Shown here: positions 36,200 through 44,491 of the stretch, in pieces
Layout of the letters: each line of letters begins with the position of its first letter
How positions within the stretch are numbered: the first letter of the stretch is position 1
Source: Rs1 sp000416275
Lineage (GTDB): Bacteria > Pseudomonadota > Gammaproteobacteria > Pseudomonadales > Balneatricaceae
Assembly (NCBI GenBank): GCA_965243635.1
Contig: OZ251574.1
Location: 2,604,001-2,668,000 of the forward strand
Direction: 5' to 3'
DNA: 64,000 nucleotides
Made by a program: the position numbers and the translations under genes
The notes under the pieces: model-generated
The model's database searches: none
Told to the model about the DNA's origin: nothing
The model's input: only the letters and a program-made list of their open reading frames with translations

Positions 36200-36334
36200 A
36201 TCAACTCACTTAAGCACGGTTATTAGTACGGTTTATGGCACGGCCAGCAGTATGGTTAAAGCATGACCAATAGTCGATCAAAGTATGATCAGCGATCTAC
36301 TGTTGAGCGGCAGAGCAGCTTTTAAACTGCGCGT

Positions 36335-37156
36335 TTACAGCCAGCGCTTGCGCCGTTTATAAGACTTTAAGTTCTTAAAGCTCTTGCGCTCTTCACTGCC
36401 GCCGCCTAAATAGAATTCTTTAACATCCTCGTTGTTCATCAATTGCTCAGCGCTGCCATCTAGCACAATTTTTCCCGACTCCATAATGTATCCATAATCG
36501 GCTGCGCGCAGTGCATAATTGGCGTTTTGCTCGACCAAGAGCATGGTAATCCCCTGCTCTTTATTAATTTTTTGGATAATACTGAACACTTCTTTGACTA
36601 ACAGCGGTGACAACCCCATTGAGGGCTCATCCAAGCAGATCATTTTTGGCCTGGCCATTAGCGCCCTGCCAATTGCCAGCATTTGCTGCTCTCCCCCTGA
36701 CAGATACCCCGCCAAGCCGGTGCGTTCTTTAAGCCTGGGAAAATAGTCAAAAACTCGCTCAATATCTGATTTAATATGGGCATCATTGCGCGTATATGCC
36801 CCGAGTTTTAAATTTTCGATAGAGGTCATATCTTCAATGATTCGCCGCCCTTCCATCACTTGGAAGATCCCTGTACGAACAATTTCATCGGCGAATTTTT
36901 TGTCGATCCGCTCCCCCATAAAGTGAATATCACCCCGGCTTACTTCGCCATTTTCAGTTTTCAACAATCCTGATATAGCTTTTAATGTGGTGGATTTGCC
37001 CGCCCCATTAGGCCCCAGTAAAGTAACAATTTGGCCCTCTGGAACTTCTAAAGAAACGCCTCTAAGCACTTGAATAACATCATCATAGATAACTTCAACG
37101 TTGTTTACGGACAACAGTGGCTCAACTATTTCTGGCTGGTTTGCAGACTGTGACAT
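36335..37156 (-). CDS. livF: Branched-chain-type ABC transporter ATPase (LivF type)
   Basis: 273-residue ATPase of the Liv/HAAT importer class. Walker A LLGPNGAGKSTT, signature YLSGGEQQMLAIGRALM and Walker B MICLDEPSMGLSP are intact. PSMGLSP and LLVEQNANYALRAADYGYIM are characteristic of LivF. The ATG at 37156 is used, with GGAG 5 bases upstream; a GTG two codons earlier is less likely. The tail is extended by a basic KSFKNLKSYKRRKRWL end, unusual for LivF. It lies between the binding-protein and PaaK-like genes. Confidence 0.9.
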   Translation of the reverse strand: MSQSANQPEIVEPLLSVNNVEVIYDDVIQVLRGVSLEVPEGQIVTLLGPNGAGKSTTLKAISGLLKTENGEVSRGDIHFMGERIDKKFADEIVRTGIFQVMEGRRIIEDMTSIENLKLGAYTRNDAHIKSDIERVFDYFPRLKERTGLAGYLSGGEQQMLAIGRALMARPKMICLDEPSMGLSPLLVKEVFSIIQKINKEQGITMLLVEQNANYALRAADYGYIMESGKIVLDGSAEQLMNNEDVKEFYLGGGSEERKSFKNLKSYKRRKRWL

Positions 37157-37175
37157 AAGCACTCCGAATCTAATA

Positions 37176-37195
37176 CCTGAATCAGTGGCTTCAGG
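37176..37195. repeat. Family A micro-remnant
   Basis: CCTGAATCAGTGGCTTCAGG: two family A tips fused with the whole interior lost, between the binding-protein and livF genes. Confidence 0.5.
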
Positions 37196-37317
37196 TAATA
37201 CACAGCAGCGTATAAACGCCGCTTAATAAACAACCTCTATCTAACAAGCAAATTGTTAAATAGAGGGTTATGAGATATTCATCTCAAATTTAGAGAATCA
37301 AACTTCACTCTAACCGA

Positions 37318-38592
37318 TTAATACCCCAACCAATCATCGCGACGCTCTAAGCTGACCGTAGTGACTTTCTCTATACTGACTTTTCCGCCGTTGTAATTGC
37401 CTTTGTAGATATTGACTTGATTAATACCTCGATGATCTTCAGCCGTCCAGTTCGCCGCTAAACAAACCCCCTCCAAGCCTTTAGGTACCCAGTTTTTACG
37501 CGCGTACATGCCCTTTTTGATATTTTCGCCACTAATACCCCCGTTAACATCAGCCCACTCCATCGCCTCTTTCATGAAATAGGTAGAGCAAACGCCGCGC
37601 ATGTAGTGATGTAAACGCTCTTCTTTGCCCTCTTTATCGGACATTTTGGAAATTTCTCGCACCAGTTTCATTCCCGGCACATCGTCATTCCAAAAAGGGG
37701 TCATCGCCGGGAAAATGTAATCTTTAATACCTTCACCCGCCGCGGCAAAGGTCTTTCTATCGCCGCCCCAGATATTAGACATAAATTGAATATCGGTGCC
37801 GACCGTATTACAGGATTTTATCAACGAGAGCACTGATCCGCCTAAGTTACCAATGTAACCATAGTTAGAGCCAGAGCTTTTGATACTTAAGCACTGTGCT
37901 TTAAAATCACCAGGTTTCATAGAGACCACCACCGGTGACTGTACATCAAAGCCCAGTTCAGTGGCATATTCAGCACAGGCCTTTTTCGGTGCATTGGGAA
38001 AGGGATGGTTGGCACCTATATGGGTAAATTTAGGTTTACCTTTACCCCCTTTCTCCTGCCAATCTTGAGCCGCCCACTGCACTAGGCCGCGACAGGCATC
38101 AGAGTACGACGCGCCATAGAAAAAATTGTAAGGTGCGGGCTTCTTAGTATGTGGGTTTTTACCGGTAGGATCCGTTAAATGACCGGAGTATGACGCTGAA
38201 AAGACCGGCGTTTTATCTTTCGCAACAAAAGAAATTAACGCTTCGGTATCCGCGGTCCCCCAGCCTTGCATAGCGACCATATTTTTTCTGGATTTCCACT
38301 TTTTATAGGCCGCTATGGCCTGCGGTACTTTATAGGCATAATCTATGGTTTCAAATTCTAGATTAGTGCCATTTATTCCCCCATTAACATTGATATAAGC
38401 GAGGGAATCTCGAATGCCGTTAGCGTACACTTTACCTATAAATGCGGTCGGTCCCGACATATCTGCCAAATGACCAACGAACACTGACTCAGCAGCATTT
38501 GCCTGGGCGGAGACACTTAATACCGCGACGGCGATCATACTGGGAATCATTTTTTTATGTTGACTAGCTGGTTGCATGGTTGTTGTTTTCAT
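37318..38592 (-). CDS. Liv-type ABC transporter substrate-binding protein
   Basis: 424-residue periplasmic-binding protein of the peripla_BP_6 class, with a signal peptide ending SVSAQANA before AESVFVG. FVGHLADMSGPTAFIGKVYANG and RDSLAYINVNGGINGTNLEF are family motifs. It is larger than LivJ/LivK and resembles binding proteins encoded with acyl-CoA ligases, so the ligand may be a carboxylic acid rather than leucine; this is inference. ATG start at 38592 after a GGAAGCTTGTT stretch. Confidence 0.88.
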   Translation of the reverse strand: MKTTTMQPASQHKKMIPSMIAVAVLSVSAQANAAESVFVGHLADMSGPTAFIGKVYANGIRDSLAYINVNGGINGTNLEFETIDYAYKVPQAIAAYKKWKSRKNMVAMQGWGTADTEALISFVAKDKTPVFSASYSGHLTDPTGKNPHTKKPAPYNFFYGASYSDACRGLVQWAAQDWQEKGGKGKPKFTHIGANHPFPNAPKKACAEYATELGFDVQSPVVVSMKPGDFKAQCLSIKSSGSNYGYIGNLGGSVLSLIKSCNTVGTDIQFMSNIWGGDRKTFAAAGEGIKDYIFPAMTPFWNDDVPGMKLVREISKMSDKEGKEERLHHYMRGVCSTYFMKEAMEWADVNGGISGENIKKGMYARKNWVPKGLEGVCLAANWTAEDHRGINQVNIYKGNYNGGKVSIEKVTTVSLERRDDWLGY

Positions 38593-38802
38593 AACAAGCT
38601 TCCTTCATAAATTATGGCTATTTGCCTTTTGTTAATGTAAGTGGTTAATGTAAATGGTCAGTAAAGATGATTATTGAAACTAAAACTTAGCAATGGCATC
38701 ACAACCACCTGCAGTTAAGATTTCACTCATCCCGTTTTTTATTGCGCAGCACGCTGCACGATCGCAATGCATACACCCCAATCAGTTACCTAGCCCCTCG
38801 GT

Positions 38803-39876
38803 TTAGTAAGAGAATGGGTAAAACTTCCAATAGTTTTTAATTTGCGCCCAACGGTGAGCTAAGCCCTCTGGCTCAAAGATCAAAAAGCCGATGATCACCA
38901 AGCCAATCGCCATTTCTTTAATGTAAGCCAAGCCATCCACGATCATCGGAACGTTGCCCCAGTCTGTATCTTTCAAGACACTGACTGTGCTCTCTAGCAC
39001 TTCGGGTAACAGCACCATAAAGATCACGCCCATTAAAGTACCTTTGATCGAACCCAGCCCACCAATAATAATCATCGCCAAAAACTGTATCGACATGAAA
39101 ATGGTAAAGCCTTCCGCGGAGACATAGCCCAAATAATGGGCGTATAGCGCCCCACCTATTCCCGCATAAAACGAAGAGACACCGAACGATAAGAGCCGAT
39201 ATTTATTCAGCTTGATACCCATTATTTCTGCAGATAAATAGTGATCGCGTATCGCTACAAAGGCGCGACCATCGCGAGAACGCATCAAGTTACAACCCCA
39301 AACATACATAGTTACCAAGGCAAACAAGGCGACAAAATAGAAACTTTGGTCGGTGTCAAAGACGAAGCCAAATAAACTCAGCGGCTCTGCAGAGGCCCCG
39401 GAAGGACCGCCGGAAAACCACTCTGCTCGCCCGAAGAAGTCTTCGATGATAAATTGCGACGCCAGTGTCGCTATCGCCAAATACAATCCTTTAATACGCG
39501 CCGCTGGCAAGCCAAACATCATGCCGACCGCCATGGTCAAGAAGCCTGCTAGGGGGATGCTTAAAAAAACCGGAATATTAAAACTAGTATTCAGCCAGGC
39601 GGAGGCAAAGGCACCAAAACCAAAAAAGGCACCGTGTCCCAATGATATTTGCCCGGTATAACCGACCAGTATATTTAAACCTAGCGCCGCTATTCCCAGA
39701 TAGGAAACTTGAATGCATAAGGTCAAATAATAGCCGTCTAAAAACAGCGGTGCGGTACACAGAAGCAACACCGTTAACACTGCCACCCAACGAATGGTGC
39801 TGGTTTCAAAAATAGTATTATCTTGTTTATAGCTAGTGCGGAAATCTCCACAGGGACGCATGGTTAAACTAGACAT
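38803..39876 (-). CDS. livM: Liv-type ABC transporter permease (LivM)
   Basis: 357-residue inner-membrane permease with about ten hydrophobic spans. NILVGYTGQISLGHGAFFGFGAFA and AIRDHYLSAEIMGIKLNKYR are LivM signatures; GIGGALYAHYLGYVSAEGFT and IIGGLGSIKGTLMG also fit. The start has an extra about 30-residue hydrophilic segment before the first helix. It is separated from livH by family B copy 4, although both belong to the same minus-strand operon. Confidence 0.92.
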   Translation of the reverse strand: MSSLTMRPCGDFRTSYKQDNTIFETSTIRWVAVLTVLLLCTAPLFLDGYYLTLCIQVSYLGIAALGLNILVGYTGQISLGHGAFFGFGAFASAWLNTSFNIPVFLSIPLAGFLTMAVGMMFGLPAARIKGLYLAIATLASQFIIEDFFGRAEWFSGGPSGASAEPLSLFGFVFDTDQSFYFVALFALVTMYVWGCNLMRSRDGRAFVAIRDHYLSAEIMGIKLNKYRLLSFGVSSFYAGIGGALYAHYLGYVSAEGFTIFMSIQFLAMIIIGGLGSIKGTLMGVIFMVLLPEVLESTVSVLKDTDWGNVPMIVDGLAYIKEMAIGLVIIGFLIFEPEGLAHRWAQIKNYWKFYPFSY

Positions 39877-40009
39877 AAATAACTCCTAAATAGTAATCGT
39901 CTTTCACTCAACAGCTTAGTTTGCATAGACTTTTTAGCGGCGAACACTGGCTAAAATGCTATTCGCAACCCGCCCTATCAATCTATAAACACTGCTGGAA
40001 AAAGGTTTA

Positions 40010-40190
40010 GAGACCTCTGAATAACTTACCCAGAGGGCATGATAACTGCGCTCGGTAATACGGCGTTAAAAACCAGCTCAATATGCTCATTTACACCAGT
40101 AATACCCATAAAAGAGGGGCATACTAATTCCGCTATCTCGCCGGTTTTTGCCTTGTCTTACCTTCGCTCGCAACGTTATGCAGAGGTCTC
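40010..40190. repeat. Family B foldback element, copy 4 (exact target duplication, between livH and livM)
   Basis: 181-bp copy with ends GAGACCTCTGAATAAC and GTTATGCAGAGGTCTC and exact GTTTA duplications (40005-40009 and 40191-40195). Its right end is about 12 bp from the livH stop codon. It includes the TACCCAGAGGGCATGATAAC block that makes the longer variants. Confidence 0.9.
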
Positions 40191-40201
40191 GTTTAGTTAA
40201 T

Positions 40202-41095
40202 TCAAATACGTTCGATATCTTTAGTGCCAAACAGACCGTATGGTTTAAACCAGAGGATAATCAGCAATACATAAAAGGGGGCTATGTCGTACATGTTGCC
40301 GATGTGCAGATATTGACTGTCGACAAACTCGGCCACATTCTCCAACACCCCGATAATGACCCCACCGACAATCGCGCCGATAATCGAGTCCAACCCCCCG
40401 AGGATCACCGCCGGAAAGACTTTAATGCCCATAATCGAAAGCGAATCAGAGACGCCGTTAACCATCCCCAACACAACCCCCGCAGTTGCCGATACTGTCG
40501 CGGCGATACCCCAGCTCATGGCGAAAACATTTTTTACTGATATCCCCAGACTTTGTGCTACCTGCTGGTCAAAAGCAGTCGCGCGCATCGCCAGCCCATG
40601 TTTGGAATATTTAAAGAAAAAGTAGAAAGCCCCCATAATCACTAGGGCGATCAAAGTGCTCATCAGATAGGCCATCTCAATATTCAGACCCATTATATTA
40701 ATGCTCTGCTGATCAAAAACCTGCGGGTAACTTTGCGGCGATACGCCAAAGATCCATTTCATTAGCGACTGGAAGAAAATTGATAGGCCAATGGTAATCA
40801 TAATCACCGATATAATGGGTTCACCAATCATTGGCCGCAGCACGATCATTTGTAACAACACACCAAAGGCTGCCATAAATAATAGACTTAAAACAAAGCC
40901 GAGCAAAAAGGGAAGCTCTAAATACACCAGTATTGCCCAGCACACCCAAGCGCCAATGAGCAGGAATTCGCCCTGGGCAAAGTTAACAATTTTAGTCGAC
41001 TTATAGACCAGTACAAAACACATCCCTATCACACCGTATAACAGGCCGACAATCAGACCATTAATGATCAGCTGGATTAATAGTTCAAAATTCAT
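40202..41095 (-). CDS. livH: Liv-type ABC transporter permease (LivH)
   Basis: 297-residue permease. LLIQLIINGLIVGLLYGVIG, VYKSTKIVNFAQGEFLLIGA and VFPAVILGGLDSIIGAIVGG are standard LivH motifs, with about eight membrane helices. It overlaps the upstream acyl-CoA ligase gene by 4 bp, so ligase and transporter are co-translated. Family B copy 4 separates it from livM. Confidence 0.93.
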   Translation of the reverse strand: MNFELLIQLIINGLIVGLLYGVIGMCFVLVYKSTKIVNFAQGEFLLIGAWVCWAILVYLELPFLLGFVLSLLFMAAFGVLLQMIVLRPMIGEPIISVIMITIGLSIFFQSLMKWIFGVSPQSYPQVFDQQSINIMGLNIEMAYLMSTLIALVIMGAFYFFFKYSKHGLAMRATAFDQQVAQSLGISVKNVFAMSWGIAATVSATAGVVLGMVNGVSDSLSIMGIKVFPAVILGGLDSIIGAIVGGVIIGVLENVAEFVDSQYLHIGNMYDIAPFYVLLIILWFKPYGLFGTKDIERI

Positions 41096-43038
41096 GAGGC
41101 TCTCCTCTGTGCTATTACTGCAGTTTCGGCACTGCTTTCAATTAAAGTAGCGACCATCAGCTGCGTTTTAATTCTTGAAGTACTGCCATCTTGAAAAGTA
41201 ATCAAAGTGTCGATATCCACCACTGGCTGGTGGTCATATATCGATTCGATAATTTCTGCGTATTTCTCTGCGATCACAGAGCGGCGCACTTTACGGGTGC
41301 GGGTTAGCTCCCCGTCATCCGCATCTAGCTCTTTGTACAAAAGTACAAATTTATGAATTTTTTGCGCCTCAGGTAGACTTTGATTGACGCTGTTAATTTC
41401 TTTGCTGAGCATCGCATAAACTTCAGGTAGCGAAGCTAAGTTTGTATAGTTGGTAAATGCCAAGCCCTGCTGCTCTGCCCACTTGGAGAGAATAGAAAAT
41501 CGAATACAGATGATCGCACTGAGAAAGGGCCGATCTTTACCGAGGATCACCGCCTCGCCAATGTAAGAGGAGAACTTTAATTTATTCTCAATATATTGCG
41601 GTGAATACTGTAGACCATTACTGGTTCTGGCTAAGTCTTTAATCCGATCAATAATCACCAGATGTCCAGAGTCTTTAAAGTAACCCGCATCCCCGGTGTG
41701 CATCCAGCCCTCTCGCACGTCTTCATCGTAGGCCACCTGGTTGTCCAAATAACCGGTAAACATCCCCCCGGTTTTAGCCACCACTTCCCCGACTCCCTCG
41801 CTGTCGGTATTAATTATTTTAATCTGACTGTTATCAAAGCTCACTCCGACGCTGTCGTAATCAATATCGCCCTCTTTATGAATGGTGTAAGCGCCGCCTA
41901 GTTCTGTTTGCCCGTACAATTGCCTCAAGGGCACACCAATGGTCTGAAAGAACCTAAAAGTATCAGGCCCCATCGCCGCTCCCCCTGTGGCTGCCGATTT
42001 AAGGAAGGTAAAACCGAGTCTGTCGCGCAGTGCTCTCATCAATAAAAGCTCGGCTAACCAAGATTTACGCCCGAGCTTTTGCGCCTCTTCTGCATGTTGC
42101 ATGGCGAAGTTAAATATTTTTTGTTTTAAAGGTGTCGAGTCCATCATTCTCGCTTTGACATCGGCAAGAATCCCCTCCCACACTCGCGGTGCCAGTAACA
42201 CAAAGCTTGGGCCTATCTCTCTTAAATCAGCCATCAATGTTTGCTGTTCTTCAACAAAATTAACAATCTGTCTGGCGATGAGAGCCTGACCAACCGCGTA
42301 CACTTGCTCCATAATCCAAGGTAATGGCAACACCGAAACATAATTATCACCGACCGCTCTTGGATCCGCTCTTAAATAGGCGCTGCAATGCTTGACGAAA
42401 TTACCGCCGGTCAACAACACAATTTTAGGTTTGGAAGTGGTTCCTGAGGTCGTGCAATAAATGGCGGTATCTTGCGCGTTAGTGGCATCTACGTAAGTAT
42501 CGTAAAGCTCGGGAGAGAGTGTTTCTATCTCCCGCCCTTGCAGGTAAATATCTTCAATACTAATCAGTCGTGGGTCGCTGTATTTACGCATTCCCCGCGG
42601 ATCGCAATAAACGATCACTTTTACCTCGCTAATCGCATCGCCTAACTCCAATAGCTTGTCGCACTGCTCTTCATCTTCGGCAATCACCACGCTGGCCTTA
42701 GATTTATTCAGCAGGTAAACCACTTCCTCGTGCAGAGAATCTTGAAAGATCCCAATCGAAAAACACTGCATAGCATGGGCCGCGATCTCGCCCCATATCC
42801 ACTCGGGGCGGTTGTCGCCCAACAGCGCAACCGCGTCACCTTTTTTCACTCCCAGTTTAGTCAGCGCTAAGGCTAGCCACTTAACTCGGTTTTGATAATC
42901 CTGCCAGTTGAATTCGGTCCAAATTCCCAGCTCTTTTTCACGCAGCGCAGTATCACTTGGCCAATTTCTGGCGTTGTGTCTTAATATTTTAGGAAACGTA
43001 TCAAACTCGCCCATTTCAAAGTTATTCGGTTTACTCAT
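41092..43038 (-). CDS. Long-chain-type acyl-CoA synthetase (AMP-forming)
   Basis: 648-residue FadD15/ACSBG-type ligase. YCTTSGTTSKPKIVLLTGGN is the P-loop-like motif, VLPLPWIMEQVYAVG and LRQLYGQTELGGAY follow, and GWMHTGDAGYFKDSGHLVII is the hinge. The C-terminal LTRTRKVRRSVIAEKY replaces the usual catalytic-lysine motif, as in this subfamily. It is inserted between livG and livH, overlapping both, so activation to acyl-CoA is tied to import. Fatty or aryl-alkyl acids are plausible substrates. Confidence 0.9.
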   Translation of the reverse strand: MSKPNNFEMGEFDTFPKILRHNARNWPSDTALREKELGIWTEFNWQDYQNRVKWLALALTKLGVKKGDAVALLGDNRPEWIWGEIAAHAMQCFSIGIFQDSLHEEVVYLLNKSKASVVIAEDEEQCDKLLELGDAISEVKVIVYCDPRGMRKYSDPRLISIEDIYLQGREIETLSPELYDTYVDATNAQDTAIYCTTSGTTSKPKIVLLTGGNFVKHCSAYLRADPRAVGDNYVSVLPLPWIMEQVYAVGQALIARQIVNFVEEQQTLMADLREIGPSFVLLAPRVWEGILADVKARMMDSTPLKQKIFNFAMQHAEEAQKLGRKSWLAELLLMRALRDRLGFTFLKSAATGGAAMGPDTFRFFQTIGVPLRQLYGQTELGGAYTIHKEGDIDYDSVGVSFDNSQIKIINTDSEGVGEVVAKTGGMFTGYLDNQVAYDEDVREGWMHTGDAGYFKDSGHLVIIDRIKDLARTSNGLQYSPQYIENKLKFSSYIGEAVILGKDRPFLSAIICIRFSILSKWAEQQGLAFTNYTNLASLPEVYAMLSKEINSVNQSLPEAQKIHKFVLLYKELDADDGELTRTRKVRRSVIAEKYAEIIESIYDHQPVVDIDTLITFQDGSTSRIKTQLMVATLIESSAETAVIAQRRAS

Positions 43039-43838
43039 TAGCTCACCTCCTGCAAAGTTATATCGTCATCATCAATACCAAGATAGGCGCGTTTTACATG
43101 GGGATCAGCCATCACCTCTTCGGGTAGACCGCAAATTAATTTTTTACCGAAATCCAACACCATCACTTCATGGGAGATATCCATTACCACCCCCATATCA
43201 TGTTCAATCATCACGACTGTGATATCGAATTCTTCATTTAGATCTAAGATATAGCGGGCCATATCTTCTTTTTCTTCGAGGTTCATGCCCGCCATAGGCT
43301 CGTCGAGCAAAATCATTTTTGGATTGAGTGCCATCGCCCTAGCCAGCTCTACTCTTTTTCTTAAACCGTAGGACAAGGTGCCGGCAATCGCTTTTCTAAT
43401 ATGCGATATTTCTAGAAAGTCGATGATTTCCTCAACTCTTCGTCGATGCTCTAGCTCTTCTGTCTGGGCATTTGAAAGCCAGTATAGAGGCCCAGTTAAC
43501 CAATTATTTTTCAGCAGGTGATGGCGACCGACCATAATGTTATCCAGTACAGACAAGTGGCCAAATAAGGCTAAATTTTGGAAAGTACGGCCCATCCCCA
43601 AATCTGCTCGATCATTAGGTTGCAAGTGTGTGACGTCTTTATCTTGAAAAATCACTTGGCCCTGGTTCGGCTGATAACGCCCAGAGATGCAGTTAAGCAT
43701 GGAGGTTTTTCCCGCTCCATTGGGACCGATAATCGAAAAAACCGCGCCTTTTTTGACTGAAAAACTCACATCAGTCAGTGCTTTAACACCGCCGAAGGCC
43801 AGTGATAGTTGCTCTACTTTAAGTATTAACTCAGCCAT
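43038..43838 (-). CDS. livG: Liv-type ABC transporter ATPase (LivG)
   Basis: 266-residue ATPase. Walker A IIGPNGAGKTSMLN, signature TLSYGLRKRVELARAMA (SYG instead of SGG, a common LivG variant) and Walker B MILLDEPMAGMN, followed by VVMIEHDMGVVMDISHEV. The start at 43838 (MAELILKVEQ) is taken because AGGAG lies 6 bases upstream; the longer frame to 43883 has no ribosome site. It is the first gene of the minus-strand cluster livG-ligase-livH-livM-binding protein-livF-PaaK-like-thioesterase, and overlaps the ligase start. Confidence 0.92.
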   Translation of the reverse strand: MAELILKVEQLSLAFGGVKALTDVSFSVKKGAVFSIIGPNGAGKTSMLNCISGRYQPNQGQVIFQDKDVTHLQPNDRADLGMGRTFQNLALFGHLSVLDNIMVGRHHLLKNNWLTGPLYWLSNAQTEELEHRRRVEEIIDFLEISHIRKAIAGTLSYGLRKRVELARAMALNPKMILLDEPMAGMNLEEKEDMARYILDLNEEFDITVVMIEHDMGVVMDISHEVMVLDFGKKLICGLPEEVMADPHVKRAYLGIDDDDITLQEVS

Positions 43839-44491
43839 AAGCACTCCTTGTTCAATAAATACAGCCGGGGCTTCGAACTGCACCTGCGTTGGTAAATTAA
43901 TTTAATTATTGCTGTTAAATCATTGATATTAAATCAAAACATACAGCCGCTTATTTAGTTTTTATCAGTTATTAGCGGGGCTCTCAAACACAGGCTAGTA
44001 ACACCCCACTCAGAGCATTTAAAGACTCGCGCTACAAGGCGCCATATAAACCAATTGACATGCGCCAACACTGAATTCTTTAAGTGTTAGGCACTGACGT
44101 TTGCTAAAAACACTGGCTGATTATGTTTCTGTATCTTAAATGAGTGATTAAAACCGACAATTGGCAATAGGGATTAGCGCCAAAGTAGTACTGCTTTAGA
44201 GGTACCGCTTAAGGACTAGCACTTAAGGACTAGTGCTTTTACTTATCAGACGAAATAGAATCAGAATTGTGCTATAGAACCAATTTTTTACGTTCAACAT
44301 CCACTTTGGGATCACATATTCAGGTACTATTTATATTAATTTTGTTGATGGTCACCGTAACGCCACCCATCCAGTGTAAACATAACCCTCAATCAGTGAC
44401 TTCACTGCACACATAGCGCAAGCTATTGATTTACGTTGAAGTGACGGGTTTCGGGATAAGGACACTTATAAAAATGGCAGTAGAGTAAGTT
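43839..44491. other. Divergent intergenic region with degenerate family A fragments
   Basis: About 650 bp between livG and the hybrid kinase gene, holding both outward promoters. Two degraded family A pieces are recognisable: about 44260-44325 (..TAGAACCAATTTTTTACG..CACATATTCAGG) and 44388-44456 (CTCAATCAGTGACTTCACTGC..GTTGAAGTGACGGGTTTCGGG). A small direct repeat of AAGGACTAG occurs near 44212-44234. No gene is supported. Confidence 0.5.
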
